NCBI GenBank assembly: GCA_040357565.1
Contig: JBDODJ010000014.1
DNA from: Cercozoa sp. M6MM
Taxonomy: Eukaryota; Endomyxa: Ascetosporea
Length of the DNA: 64,000 nucleotides
Reading direction: 5' to 3' (one strand)
Position numbers and translations under genes: made by a program. Every line of letters starts with the position of its first letter. Position 1 is the first letter of the stretch. Positions 10,270 through 23,376 of this stretch are shown here, piece after piece. The notes below the pieces were generated by a model that was given only the letters and a program-made list of their open reading frames with translations, ran no database searches and was not told the DNA's origin.

Positions 10270-13200
10270 CTACTTGGCCTGCATCCAGTTGTCGACGATT
10301 TCTAGATCGACCGGCAGTTGCACCTTGAACGGCCTTCCGTACGGCAGCAAGGACTTGTCCACTGCGTGGTTGACACAGTACAACCGTGGCACAATCAGCA
10401 CAGCATACAACGCATGCAAGCAGAATGCGGCGGGTGTACCAGGATGCTCCATGCACTCGCGGACAATCTCAGCAGCCTCCTACTCATTCGTGCATGAGAC
10501 AGCAAGCACACAGAAGTCAAGGGAGAGAGAGACGCACCTCGGCAGTTTCCCCGGGACCCTCACAGATAATCTCGTCGTGCACCTGCAAGAGCTGCCGCCA
10601 GCCAAGCTCGCGGAAGCGCTTGTGCCACTGCAGGCGGACCTGCATGCACGCACACATGCACATTTACATGGTAAACTAAAAGGTACGTGCTGTATGTGGT
10701 ATACCATCGCACATGTGACGATATCAGCGGCACCGCCTTGCACCGGCGCATTGATTGCCATTCTCTGTTTGATAGACACAGGTAGCCGTGTATTTGTGTA
10801 ACGAAAAAAGGCACGTACCATCGCACTCGAGTAGAAGCGCGGAGACGGACGACCTTCGCTCATGAGCATCGGCAACTCGCGTGTCCTAAAACATAAGGTA
10901 TGCGTGTATGCGTAATGTGTCAGGCTTCAATCAACGCAAAGGCACCTTCCCAGCAAGGTGCGCACATAGTGCAGCATCCTTGCATTCGCTCGCTGACGGT
11001 CTTGCCAGATTTTCACCTACAGTGAGCACAAGACACTCCTTCCTAAATGTGCAGAGTGACAATGTGTTGTACCTCACGTCGCTCGCTGTACCAACTGTCG
11101 AGTGTTTTCTTGGCTGCCTGAAGAATCACCAAGAGAAAGTAAGGAAGAAACGAATGGTAGACTGAAAAGCACGCACCTTGAGTGTAGTGCCAAAGTCCTT
11201 CATGAAACCGTGCGCAGTTTTGCCTGTGGTTCACCCATGTAAAACACAGTAATCGAACTAGTTGATTTTGCACCATAAGCAGCTGAGAAATTGACGATTT
11301 TCGCTCGTTTTCGCTCCTCCTTATATTTGTCCTGTCACGAACCAGAATGACCACTCTAAACAGCAGCCAGTGAGAGTATCTACCTTGACCAACGGAACAT
11401 CTGGTTTTGTCTCATCTGGCCTGCAGTCAAAGAAAGCATAACAACGCACAAAGACATTAACCAAAAAAGGGGATGCAATACTCAATGAGAAGCTCGCCGC
11501 GGGCAACCTCTTGCTTCATTTCTTCCGACATCGTCACAGCCGTCCGTGAGTGGAAATCGCCACCGATCTGTATGCCACAAACCATTTACGTTGTGTGAAA
11601 AAGGTGATCCGCCAGCTACCTCGAAAGCATCAAGCATCGTCTTGCAACTCGCCATTTCAGCGAGAATTCGCAACTCCAGCTGTCCGTAATCGGCGACGAT
11701 CAAGCGAGTGCCTGGCAAGGCTTCGTAGATCTATAAAAATAGAAATTTAATTTAAAGAAATAATCATACCAAACGAACAAGACTCGATTAAGCACAAAAC
11801 ATATCTCAACTCAAACAGGGGGAACCTCAGAAAGTAAAAGTGTCACCTCACGAACACTCAGCAGATCTGTGTCCATCGCAGGTTGATTCTGCATGTTTGG
11901 CGTCGATGACGACAGGCTGAGCATCACACAGGCGTTTGACCGAGAGAACTCCAAATTAAAGCTGAATCTACCGACCAGTCTCGGTGTGCAAGCCAAGACT
12001 CGAGTGCACACGGCCATCCGCGCGGATGTAGTCCAATGTCGGTTCAACGAATGTGCCGTGGATTTTTTGAAGCTGCATAAGAAAAAATACTCCCAGTAAA
12101 ACGATGCATGTCTCGATTGACTGACCTTGGCCATGCGCGCGATATCGCGCAGAATGCTTCTCATGACTTCGATCTGTTTCGTAATTTGCGTTGAAACAGA
12201 AATCAATGGAAGAAAAAAACAAAATTCACCTTTTCCTTAAAGCGAGGGGAGCCGCGATCTTCTTTGAGCGCAGCCTTCTCCAGCTCGCCCTCTTTCGCTG
12301 TGGAAGAGTAACAACCCACACAGAGGTAAATTAATTTAGTACCAAACTTGAGCAGAGTCGCTGTCGAGATAGACGGAATGCCGGTGGGTGTCAGTGTATC
12401 CGGCACAAGACCGAGTGCACCACGCAACTTGAATCTGGCGTGTTTTGAACACTAATCTGATCGGTAACTGGCAAGAAAGAAAGTACTTGACGGTATAGAA
12501 CTTGCGCGACTTGCCCAACTTCTGCTTCTCCTCCTCCGTTAGTTCCTTTAAAAAAGACATGACACACATACAAGTGAATAAACAAAATTATACCCGCTTG
12601 AACTCAAAGGCACGTGTGCACTCAGGCCACGGCTCAGCTTTAGGATTATCGGCCAAGTGTTTCTACCACACAACTCAAATTGAGAAAAAGCCTGATCGAT
12701 TAGTTCTCACGTACCTTGTACACCGGCTGACTCAGCAGGGTCTAAACAAACCAGAAGAGGTCAAAGTGTACAGAAGTCAAACAAAACACAGATGAGACCT
12801 CTCTTTGTTCCGAGTTTCGCGGAGCAAACAGTAGTTGTGCCATCTGCTTGGTCGAACCCGGGTTGAACACTTCGCCCGGGTCGATTGGTTCGCCGTCTGA
12901 GAGCGAAGTCAGAACATAGTGAACACACTGAGAAAGAAAGAAAGCAGTACTGAGGCCCAGGATCGGTTCATCGAACAAAATGTCCTTGTTTTGATATATT
13001 TGGTTTCGAATGCTCTTGAAAGCAGAAAAGACGAAATGAAGGTCAGCCAAGCAACCAATTTAGAACCAGTACAAATACCTGTGTGAGATGTTCCAACTCG
13101 ACGCGTGCGCGCTCGTGCTTCTGGCGCACTTTCTCTTCGTTCACTGGCATGCCGAACCTTTCCATCTGCAACCGCACGCCCCTTTCAGTCAATTACTACG

Positions 13201-15199
13201 AGAAAAAGCAATCTTAAATCGAGCAAGCACCTGTGTCAGCACAGCAGCCAGTGGACGCCACATTTTGAGGTAACACTGCCACATGTTGAGTTTTGGGTCG
13301 AGTTTCTCTTGTTCAAGCCTGCGTCGACATCATCCGTGCGGATGCAGAGATGAGAAATACAATTGAGGAGAAACGCACTGGTTTTCAGGAGGATTCGGAT
13401 CGGTGAAGAAGTTGTCGTTGAATCGTTCAGCAAATTTGGTCGACACGTAACGCGACTGAAGCGGAAGGGGGTAAACGAGTAAAAGGGACTAGAGAAAACA
13501 GTCTACCCGGACGAATGGAATAACATCGTCCTTCCATGCTGAGCAAAATGGAGTAAGGAGAAAGGGGGTAAACAGAGGGGGAAAGCAGTACGTTTCTCAC
13601 GAAGCAGAGTGCGCAAGATCTGGAACACCTTCCAGGTGGCCTCCGCATCGTAGCACTATACATTGGGAGTCAAGGGTAAATGGCAAAAAGGGGTCGAGGA
13701 AGGGGAGGCATGAAGCTACCGCATAGTCCACAAAGGCGCCTCGTGTCGACGGATCCAGCATCAGCTTGTCCGCGTTAGGAGGTACTTTTTGCTTGCCCGC
13801 CTGTGGGGATAGGAGAATAAAGGAACGGGGGAGGGAGGAGGGGAGGGTTAAAGACACACAGCAGTGCCGAATCGCTTGATCATGGCCGTCTTGGCCGGAA
13901 TGCCGAACGAAGAACTCAACGCTGCCAGCGAGTAGCCCTGAGTTACGGGGGGGGTAAAGGGGTAAAAAGAGGCAAAGGGAAAGACGCACCTGTTGGTCCT
14001 TGGGCAGTAGCGGATGCGCACTTCGACCAGTGTCGTAGATGCGCGCCATGTGCATCGTATCGCCGGCAAAGCCGCTCACTGTCTCCGTGTCCAGCGGTGA
14101 CTCCAGTCCATCTACTCACATCACCTTAATCAACACCCCACCCCTTAATCAATACCCTCTCCTTAATCAATACCCTCCCTTAATCAATTTCCACTCTCGT
14201 AACCAGCCAACCCTCTTAATCAATACCCAATCCCCCCTCCACACCGAGCCTACCTGGCTGTTCGGGCAGTCCGACGGCGACGTCGATGCCGTGGCGGTAC
14301 AGCACATGCCGATCGAAGGAGAGGTTGTGCCACACCTTGGGCACGCGGTTGCTCTCCAAAAAAGCACGCAGCGCCTGCAGCGGCTCGTCCGCCTTGCCCA
14401 CCTCGCCGTACCTGCAATTTACCCCCCTCCCAGTATACTCCAGTTTGCCCCGCACCATTCACCTCATACTCCTAGTTGACCCCCTATCCCCTCCGGTTTA
14501 ATCTCTGATACCTGGGGTCACGTATCTGGCGTCCGTGCTCGTCGAAACGAGGCAGCGGCTGCTCCAGTTCGGTGAGGTTGTCCACAAAGATGTGCGTGCA
14601 GCCTGAGCCAAAGTAGCGCTCGAGGTCGGGACCGGCGTACACCGTGAGCGCCACGACGCGACCATTCGTGACTGGCGACTCGTTGCGCGGGTTCACGTCG
14701 ACCTAGGGGAGGGGTAGGTAGGGTAGGGGAGGGTAGGTAGGGTAGGGTATGGGCAGGTAGTAGTATCAAGCAGTACAGTCTCAGTATCGACGGCAAAGAC
14801 TCGCGTCGGGTCTTCGCGCGCCGCCTGCATCAGCAGCTCGGCCACGCGAGTCGCACTCTCCATGTCGTTCGCGTAGATTGCGTGCCCGCTATGTGCACAC
14901 CCCATATCCCCATATGCCTAATCGATACCCCAGACACCCCCAACAGAAAGACGCACATCGGATTGCCATCGTCGTCCTCACGCATGGTTGTCGGCAGCGA
15001 GACTCTGTTCCAGAGAAAAATGCAAAGTTAACCACGGGGGGGGGGGGGCTTACTCGTTCGACTCGAATGCACTCGACAACGTGCGCGCATTCACCAAGCC
15101 TCTCAGGAATGACGGTAGCGTCGTCTGCGTCACAAACGCGCGGCGGTGGCGAGCGCGCGCGCGCACGCGACGCACCAGTTGTTGTGTTTGACGCCTCAT
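10270..15199 (-). CDS. Organellar family A DNA polymerase (POP type)
   Basis: This is a DNA polymerase I-like replicase with 3'-5' exonuclease. The start at 15199 gives an Arg/Thr/Ser-rich, acid-poor N-terminus (MRRQTQQLVRRVRARAR), a good mitochondrial or plastid presequence. Exo I is FAVDTET followed across an intron by VDVNPRNESPVTNGRVVALT (about 14790-14640), matching the POP-specific ETPV-HG signature. Exo II is KVWHNLSFDRHVL (about 14335). Polymerase motif A is DYGQLELRILAE (about 11690). Motif B is RAKIVNFSAAYG joined by splicing to KTAHGFMKDFG (about 11310-11190). Motif C is LLQVHDEIICEGP (about 10590). The protein ends in NWMQAK at the stop 10270-10272. All catalytic residues are present. 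It is expected to replicate mitochondrial DNA, and plastid DNA if there is one. At least 15 introns interrupt it. Confidence 0.9.
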
Positions 15200-15585
15200 G
15201 CGAAACGATCAGCCGCAAAAACAACAACTATAATATACGCCCTTGTCGTGCTTGCGCTAGTATATGGCGAATCAGCACACACGGACACGCATTCACAGTC
15301 GTCAGCGAGTAGGAGCCTTTTAGTAAATTCAACTTGAGCGTTTGATAAATTCATCGTGACCGTGGAACATGATGAAACCGATCCACTTCACCACTAACAA
15401 AGTCGGGTAGTGTTTGCACTGCTTCATCGAAAGACACACTTGAGAGGAGCGAGGTTTGTTCGGAGTTTCGACGGTCCAGGCTGACCACATGCGGGTTTTG
15501 CGAATGGATAATATTGATCTCAACGGCTGCCCGGTTGACACGAAATCACTATTGTTACCCAGCCAGTGCGTGCTCGCGTGTGTGG

Positions 15586-15799
15586 ATGCGTAGATTTGAG
15601 TCATTCCTCACCTACGGTTCGGTTTTTTACCTTTCACGTGGTGTGCGTGTTGCTGCGTATCAGCAGTGCATTCAGTTTGGCGCGTTTTATTTTTTGGGTG
15701 CTGTAGCCGCGCTGTGGCAGCTGAGCGGCGTCAAGCCGGATTATTCGAGCGCCTCGGCGCTTGCCGTGTTGGTCACGCACCTGCTTGTTGAGGTACTTG

Positions 15800-15837
<38 letters not shown>

Positions 15838-18498
15838 TTATTTATGCTGCAGTTCCCTCGTCTGCAATGCGTGCCGTTGTACCTCGTGTGCCTCTTCATG
15901 TGCACCTCGTCGGGTCAGGAATCGGGCCTGTGGCTGCGCGTGCTTCTAGCCGCCATCATGTTGAGTGGCACTGCCGCTATGTGTCTTATGCCGGTGCCTA
16001 CCAAGCATCTATACCTGCAGAGTGACTCGTACTGTCTTCCTCTGTCGCCTTTGTCCTTTTTTATGTATGACACTCGACTCTTACCGCACTCTGTGGACTG
16101 CAGGTACACGGTGGGAACCAAGGAGGTCACGGTGGAACTCAAGGAGTCGCACTACTTGTCGCTCACGTCACTGCAGCTGGGTTAGCCAGCCTACTTACCC
16201 CTTACCTCTTTATATCCTATCCCTTTGATCCCTAACTCTTTAACCCCTACCCCGTTAACCCCTATCTCTTTAACACCTACCCCTTTAATCCCTCTACCCT
16301 TTCCTCTTTCACCCCGTTGACCTTCCCATTTACCATTTACCCCTTTGCCGCACAGGCGACGATGACTCGGACCTTGCGAAAGAGGAACAGGAGGCCTTGT
16401 TGCTTGGTGCTTGCAATCTTGACCTCTTCTACCCTTTTCCCCCTCTTACCCCCCTGTTTCCTCCTTCCTCAGGACCGAAACGTGACGCAGAGGATACTGA
16501 ATTCCACGCCGATCTGCAGACGGGACATATTGTACGGCACTACCTTTGTAGTCACCTCTACAGTATATGCTTTCTACCGCACTTGGACAGAACTGCCGAC
16601 TCTTCTATCCGACTGAAAGCACAGGTCGTCATGCGCCATATTTCAGGTATTATACACATGTAAAGATATAAATGTATATATAGATATAGTGTACGTGTGT
16701 ACTTTTGTGCCAACAGACTGGGCCGAAAGACGGCGCATGGAATCGCGCATGGCACCCAGATGCCGGCTGCTATGTTCTGGTGCTTTACCCCTCTCCCTTT
16801 GCCCCTCTCCCTATACCCCTCTCCCTTTGCCCCTCTCCCTTTACCCCTCTTTACCATCTTTTTGGCCCTTGACCTCCTTTACCCCCAGGCAAGTGTCGCT
16901 GGCTTCAAGCGGCGCAGTGCACGACGCGACGTGTCTGTTTCACAACAGTGCACATGAGGAGGACGAGTGCGACTACGACAGTACGCAGTTTTACCCACAC
17001 ACCGTACCTTTTACCCCTGTGTAGTTCAAGGCATGCCGGTGATTGTGCTGTCGCATGGATTGAAAGGCACCGCCGACGTTGCTCTCTCACTGTATTGTTA
17101 CCCCCCCCCCCCCTCCCCCTGTGTACACCCTCCTGCCCGTCCCCTTTACCTATCCCCCAGTGCTCGATACTACTCATCGCGTGGGTACCTTGTTGTGTGC
17201 GTCGAACACGGCGACGGCACTGCGTGTACACCTACTCTTTCTTCCCGTGTCTGCCTAGGTTGTTTACTGGGTGAACCTGCTTGTTTGTGCAGCACTGGCA
17301 CAGACCGAGACAGGTCGACTGCAGTACTACCTGCACCCGAAGCCAGACATGGAATTTACCACACGCATGTATTTTTGTTTTACAGGCTGTGGGATCTAAG
17401 GGTGCAGGGGGGGTAAAATAACGGTATCCGCAGGAAGTGGCGACGCCGTCAGTTGCGACGTCGCGTCGCCGAAATTCGCGCTGTGTTGGAGGCTCTCCAA
17501 GAGTGGTACCGTTGCTTTACCCTCTCCTTCTCGCTCCCCTCTTATTCTCTGCAGGCATGAGGATGGCATGTGTCGTATCGACTTTGATCGCATCTCGCTT
17601 CTCGGTCACTCGGTACACCCCCCCCGCGCGCCCTGCCCTTATCCCTTTACCCCTTGCTTGGGGCAGTTCGGAGCAGCCACAGTGCTGACAGCGGCGGCGT
17701 TGGAGAAACCGGGTCGTCTGCACGCAGGTACATTTGCACTCAGAGAAGCACGTGCTAACTGAGCACATGCTGACTGAGGAGACACTATCTCTGTCTTGTG
17801 TAGTGCTCGCACATGACCCCTGGATGGAACCGATCGGTCCGCGTGGTACTTTTTGACTCCGGGGGCAAGGGTAAAGGGGTAAACAGAGGGGCGAGTGTAG
17901 ACTAATTATGTGTAGGCAGCAAGCGCATGCGACTGAACGCGCCGGTGCAAGCGACGGCGTCACACCAGTTCCAGCGCTGGCGGCCCAACTGGCGCATGTG
18001 TGTCGATCTGCACGTGCACAGTGGTGCGCCCTCTCTCAATTTTCCGATCTCACTTTCTCACTTTCCGCGTTTTCTAACTCTGTCTTTTCGACAGAGCAAA
18101 AGTCCGTGCTAACTTACATGCGCGAGACTGCGCATCAGAACTTTGTCGATACCGGGTACAGTTTTGAGGATATCGTTTTACCATTTAGTTTGTCAAAGGT
18201 GTGCTTTGAATGTGTTTGCAACTGTTTAGACTATGGAGCGAGCTGCTGTCCCGCAAGGTGCGAGCTATCGGGCGTGACAGACCTCTTGATGTGCTCGGTA
18301 AGTCGTTTTTTTTTTGCAACAACAGACCTGACACGTTTCACTGCGTGTGTGTGCAATACAGGCAAGCTGTGCTCTCGCGACCTGGCCTTCCTCCAGCAAG
18401 GACAGGAAAACGAGTCGACCGCAGTCAACGAGTCGGACCGAGAGGAGCTGTTCGTGAGCATCCGCGCGGACGGCAGCGAGAACTGCTGCGCCAACTGA
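15586..18498 (+). CDS. Platelet-activating factor acetylhydrolase-like phospholipase, membrane-anchored
   Basis: Alpha/beta hydrolase of the PAF-AH (Lp-PLA2 / type II) family. The N-terminal exons encode several hydrophobic helices (QFGAFYFLGAVAALWQL, LQCVPLYLVCLFMCTSSG, LRVLLAAIMLSGTAAMCLM). YTVGTKEVTVEL follows, the usual entry to the hydrolase domain. Diagnostic pieces are PVIVLSHGLKGTAD (about 17030-17070), RGYLVVCVEHGDGTA (about 17180), and the nucleophile elbow GHS split by an intron from FGAATVLTAAALEKPGRLHA (17598-17727). The catalytic His is in TAHQNFVDT (about 18127) and the C-terminus contains RDLAFLQQGQ. It would hydrolyse short or oxidised sn-2 acyl chains of phospholipids. Start taken at 15586 (MRRFESF); an upstream exon is possible. 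The membrane-spanning N-terminus is longer than in the classic secreted enzyme. A 41-base TA run lies in the first intron. Confidence 0.85.
15803..15843. repeat. (TA)n microsatellite in intron
   Basis: A TA dinucleotide run follows the GTAC donor of the first identified intron of the PAF-AH-like gene. Confidence 0.85.
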
Positions 18499-18780
18499 AC
18501 CACGAAACGAAAGGATTGCGCGCCTGACTGACGTGACTACTGTATATTAAACCTGTATATGTATCGTGTGCACAGTATCCGCGCGGATTCCCGCAACCCT
18601 TTTTAAAAATCCTTAGTGAAACGGAAGCGTGTGTTTCTGGGAATTCGCAGCCTCCGGCTTGAGCAATTGATTATAGAGTCAATATTCCACTCCCGCCTGT
18701 GAATACTGCGCGATGTGCTGTACTCGGCTGCGCCTGTGTCTCCACTGTACTAGAAACTTCGCAGTCGAGTTTAAGTCCGA

Positions 18781-19467
18781 ATGGCGAGTGACAAACCGCA
18801 GCCAGAGCGAAACTGCATCGATCCGGTTGACTCTGGATAGTAAGTTGCCAAGCACATGAACGTTCATGAATGGAGCTGAAGAGCGACTGGAAGAGGAGTT
18901 GCGCCACGAGCAGCATGAAATTAGCGAGCTGCGAAGCGAGCTCCGTGAGGAGCAGGCCCAGATCGCCAACGAAGAATCCGAGCTGTAAGCTGATCTACAG
19001 TATCGACATCAAAATTGAATTCAACCAAACCGGCTGTGCTCATAGGGCTTGGATCGGTCTGTTTATCGGCATCACGGGTGTGCTCATTGCGATCGTTGTT
19101 GTCGCGGCATGTTTACGCGTTTTCTCGCGCAAGCAACGAAGGCGAAGGCGGCGCTTTTTGTTTTTCCGGGGCGAGCCGAATGAGTCACAGCGACTGCAGC
19201 ACATCAGTGTCGTTCAGCCTCTATCCGCGCAGGATCGGCAGCGAGTGCGCATGGTCGAGCAAAGGTAAAGTCGGTATCCCCCCCCCCCCCCCCCGCGCGC
19301 GCCCTGGTTTGATTTGAACTCGATTGGCCTGCAGCAGTTTTGGCAGTTCCGAGACGGAATCGACGGTACTGGAGGCGCAGAAGCTCGAGGAGCTGAACGA
19401 AGTGGTGGCGATGCGAACCGTTAACGGTGTGACTGAAGGAGCAGCTTCAGGAATTGTACAGATGTGA
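18781..19467 (+). CDS. Small coiled-coil, single-TM protein
   Basis: An ATG at 18781 begins MASDKPQPERNCIDPVDS. After an intron the frame continues as a charged heptad-like helix (AEERLEEELRHEQHEISELR, SELREEQAQIANEESEL). A second intron ends before WIGLFIGITGVLIAIVVVAA, a clear membrane helix followed by an Arg-rich stop-transfer segment (RKQRRRRRR). The last intron contains a 17-base C-run. The final exon gives SSETESTVLEAQKLEELNEV and stops at 19465-19467. This is a short membrane protein with a coiled coil on one side and a cytosolic-looking basic segment on the other. I do not recognise the family; a tethering or adaptor role is only a guess. Confidence 0.6.
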
Positions 19468-20404
19468 AACTCCGAAATGAAACCGAAATGCAATTGCCGT
19501 GCGTCTTGGTTCTGTTTCGTTTTCAGTTTTACTTCGCTTCCGTCAGCTACGCTAGTTTCTAGTAGTCTTAAGTGAATTAAGCGAAGCGCAGTGCGCTGCT
19601 GCACGTTTTATGAAGTACCTACGGTATACTTACATATGTATATATATATATGTAATAATTACACACACTATATCGAATCGTGTGCAATGGTATATATCTG
19701 TGCTTTCCTGTTACTGACTGACTCAGATTATGCAGTCTCCGTGGGGCTGAATCCAAGCAAACCATTAAGTAAAAAAGAGAAAGGAGAAATAAGAGTTTGT
19801 GGCTCTGTGGTACTGCTGCCCATAGAGCTGTGACTGGACCTGTTTTGAAAGCCTGTGTCCGTCAGTCGGCAAAAAGAGAAACCCCCATCGACTTGGCATC
19901 AGGCCCATATCCACCTCCACAAGCAAGCAATGGCTGCTGTAGAGAAGGGGGTCTAGTTCGACGTAAGAACCCAGTTGGGGTCGGGTAATTCTTCACTTCG
20001 CTTCTACAAACTGATTCATTTCATTCCCTCGCTCCGTTTAGTTGACGACTTACTTCTTTTATTCGATTTAGTTCTTCTCACTGACAACCGTCAGTAACAC
20101 AGAAGTTAACTGCCAACACGACATGTACGTACGACACGCGCGCGCACAACAGCCTATTTGCATGCCGTGTAAGCAACGTAGACGAACGCAACACGAACGA
20201 TCCGAAAGTGACGCTACTAAAGCAAAAGACGCGAAGGAAGCGATCTGGCCACAAGCTAGCGACGATCACCAGCGCCGCGTGTTGCCACCCGTGTTGCCGG
20301 CGCTCTTGGGCGTCACTTCATCCGGATTAACAGCGTGCAGGAAAATGGCCGTTCTACCCCGTACATACACAGTAAGCAAGTCGATAAGGGAGCTACGTTA
20401 AAAG
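19468..20404. other. Intergenic region with one uncertain ORF
   Basis: Between two converging genes. It holds a TA-rich patch (19620-19680) and no recognisable RNA gene. An open frame at 20123-20401 (+, 92 aa, Arg/Ala/Lys-rich) is uninterrupted but has no family resemblance and ends four bases from the Rae1 stop, so I do not call it a gene. Confidence 0.5.
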
Positions 20405-22394
20405 TCACCTGGACTGCGGCGGCGACTGAGGGTTCGGAGCGCCCGACATGCCCTTGCCCTGTACACGAGGGGTAGGTCTTATAAACATCGAGTACAGCAG
20501 AGGTAAGATAATGTACCCAGTCATAACCAGCTGCGTAGGCCAGAACAGACGCGTCGGGCGAGAACTGGGCCGCAACAATCGGTGCTTGGCACGCTTGCTT
20601 GCACTCGGCCTGTGGTGGAGAATGATATTACATACACTGACTGCACACTAGGCATATGCACAGTGGCATAAATAGTGCACCTTGCGGTAGCGCACAACGC
20701 GGTCCCAGGTGTGAATTTTGCCATCACCGCCTGAAACATTAAGGGTGCAGAGCTATCAGGAGCACGTACAGGAGAAACATTAGTGCTACCTGCGGTGGCA
20801 AAAGTGCCAAAGTTCGGCGCGAAACAGATCGCGTGGATGGGGTACACGTCCGACGTGCGGCCGCCGCGATCGACGCGGTGACATCTACGCAGCAAGAAAG
20901 GCAAGGGTCAAATAGAAGAAGCAAACCGAGAGGGTTCAAACATAAAAACCTGTAGTTGAAGTTCTTTTTTCGTTCCTGACCGTCGGGGCCAATCTCCTGC
21001 GACACAACAATTCCAGTCAAACAGAAAGCAAAGGTAACGCATAAAGACGAACCTTTTGGTGTTCAGCAGCGCCGTCCAGGTGCTCCAATCGCACTCGACC
21101 CTCGATGCTTCCTGTATTTACAAATACTCATACCCAGGCACACACCATACGACACAGAAGCGACTACCCATGCAGTAGCCCTGCTGGTCGGGCCACACTG
21201 TCACACATCTCGTTTGGTAGTTCAGGCCCTACGAACGCACCGTGTCTACAATGCGTACACAACCAACGCAGCAAAGTAAAGACGTACGGAATCGCCCTGT
21301 CGGAATGGCTGCGTCGCGTTGCGCAAGTCGAAAATAAGCATCTTGCGTTGCGCGCATCCCACGACGGCCTTTTCATTTTGCACGAGTGCATGCATCACTC
21401 TGTCAGATAGACAGAGAGTCAAAGTACCACGTTGCCGAGACTATCCATTGCGTAGACTCGCTCCGGGCACTGGTACTGCAACAGAATCAATCTGTCAACA
21501 CATTGCCATTTGGAATGGAATGCAAGGTACAGTGTAGGTCGGCTGTGGCGACCGAAGGTCCCAATAGCGCAGTTTGCCGTCCCAGCCACCACCTGTACTT
21601 CCAAATACATGGATGTATGGATGCACCAGTATATTGGAGGAGAAGCATACTGATGAGGCCGTTGCCTGCCGCATTCCACCTTACCTGTCAACAGACGCAT
21701 ATGTAACAGTGCACTCAGGAGATATTTGAAGGTACCGACTTGACTGGCGCATCGTGCTGACCGATCTTCGTCACCTGGTTGCCTTGCACGCTCCAGCTAC
21801 CAGACACCAGTAAAGTGGCTCATACGCAATCAAGTGGGATCTGAGTACCGGTAGACACCGCCGTCAGCACCGGCGAAGAAAAGTGACTGACCATCCGGCG
21901 CCCAGACTACACACACGCAAATTAAGGTGTCAAGCAAAGAAAGAGCAGCAATAGAAAAAAGTACTTGCGTCCAAAATCGGTGTCTGAGGCGCGTTTGGAA
22001 CCGACTGCTGCTGCAACGGCTGAGCTTGGCAGCCCTGTTTAAATTCAATCCATTGGTTTTATGCAGACATATGAACAGACTGCCATACCTGTTGCGAGTT
22101 CGCAATACGCCAAACAGAGCACTTGCCGTCCCATGAAGAAGCCGCCTACATATGTCACATCCGCGCGGAAGTGTGCACATCGGACAGTCCAACTGCAACT
22201 GCAACGTACCAGCATGTACTGGCCTTGCTGCGGCATCCAAGCCAGCGCACTCACGGTATCAGTCTGCGAGAGCAGTTTCACACACAGGCATTAAGTGTTC
22301 AATCGACATTTGTCGTAGCAAGTGGAAGACTTACTGGACCCGATTGAATACCGCGGTCTTGCGGCCAGCACGGCTGAAGTGTTTGGCCTTGCAT
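20405..22394 (-). CDS. RAE1: mRNA export factor Rae1/Gle2 (WD40)
   Basis: Seven-bladed beta-propeller of the nuclear pore mRNA export and spindle factor. Evidence in order: TDTVSALAWMPQ and AASSWDGKCSVWRIANSQQ (blade 1); TPILDAVWAPDGQSLFFAG; KIGQHDAPVK; GGWDGKLRYWDLR; VVGCAQRKMLIFDLRNATQP; YCMGSIEGRVRLEHLD; KKNFNYRCHR; DVYPIHAICFAPNFGTFATA, GGDGKIHTWDRVVRYRKAE and APIVAAQFSPDASVLAYAAG. The family C-terminal YDW is joined by splicing to GKGMSGAPNPQSPPQSR and the stop at 20405-20407. The start (22394) gives a short N-terminus. Its start lies about 175 bases from that of the divergent SLC35 gene, suggesting a shared promoter. Confidence 0.93.
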
Positions 22395-22569
22395 CGCGTA
22401 GAACAAATTTGGCACTATCCTGTGGGCTGTGCCAGTCTTAGCAGCCGCGCCAGCCCTAGCAGTTTTTTAATATTCTGGACGGTGTACCACCAGACCAGCG
22501 CTCCGATCAGTTCTCATTACGCCAGATCGCCTGACAGTGCGTTTCAGAGGCCGTACAGGCGTGCAGACG
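22395..22569. promoter_or_regulatory. Shared divergent promoter region (Rae1 / SLC35B)
   Basis: Only 175 bases separate the two divergent start codons, so both promoters and 5' UTRs must lie here. No TATA-like element stands out. This is inferred from spacing only. Confidence 0.4.
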
Positions 22570-23300
22570 ATGGCACAGTTGCGTGTACTAGGTATATCGC
22601 TTGATGGCCTTCGTCCGCGCGGGCAGTTCGTGCTGCTGTCGGCACTGATGATGGCGTTTTTCCTCGCCAATGGCTACGTGGAGGAGAAGCTTCTCAAGGA
22701 GGTAAGCTGGGCACATGGCACACCAGAATACTGAGGTTTGGTGTTTTTTGGTGCAGCAAAACTTTCGTTACGTGCACGTAATGACGACGTTCGAGCTACT
22801 CGCCTTCGCAGCGTTCGCCGCCTTTGAGCGATCGACGCAAGGCGAGGCACCCAGGTACTCTCGTGTTAGGTCTGACATTACCCATCCGCGCGGATGGACA
22901 AAGACCTGAAAATGTGCAGGAAACACAAGGCACCGTTGCGAGCACACGCTCTTGTGGCCGGTGCCATGCTGCTCAGTCGGTAGGAGCGTTTCTTCCCAGT
23001 CTGAACTTGGACCAGTGATGTTTTTTGTGTGTTGCACAGAGTGTTCACGAACTTGTCGATTCTGCACTTATCGTATCCGACGCAGATCGTGTTCAAGTCG
23101 CTCAAGCTGCTGTCGATCATGCTGGGCAGGTGTGTTTCTGTTCCTTGACTATGAGAGACTGGTATACTGGAGTGTTCTTGCAGTGTGCTGCTGCTGAAAA
23201 AGTACTACAACCCTGCCGATGTGTCTGCAGCTTTCTTGCTGTGCACAGCAGCTGCTTCATTCGGTACCCTTCAATGTGTGGGGATATAAAGATACTGTAA

Positions 23301-23376
<76 letters not shown>

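Noticed and set aside
16200-16330. Telomere-like CCCCTTTAACCCC repeats
   Set aside because: The units vary, occur in introns throughout the window and follow gene orientation, so they are intron pyrimidine tracts, not telomeric DNA.
20123-20401. 92-residue open frame on the plus strand
   Set aside because: No start context, family or neighbouring exon supports it, and its end abuts the Rae1 stop. It may be transcribed, but I have no evidence.
22467-22670. 67-residue minus-strand frame across the Rae1/SLC35B start region
   Set aside because: It lies opposite the first exon of the transporter and is not needed for Rae1, whose spliced start at 22394 already opens the family pattern.
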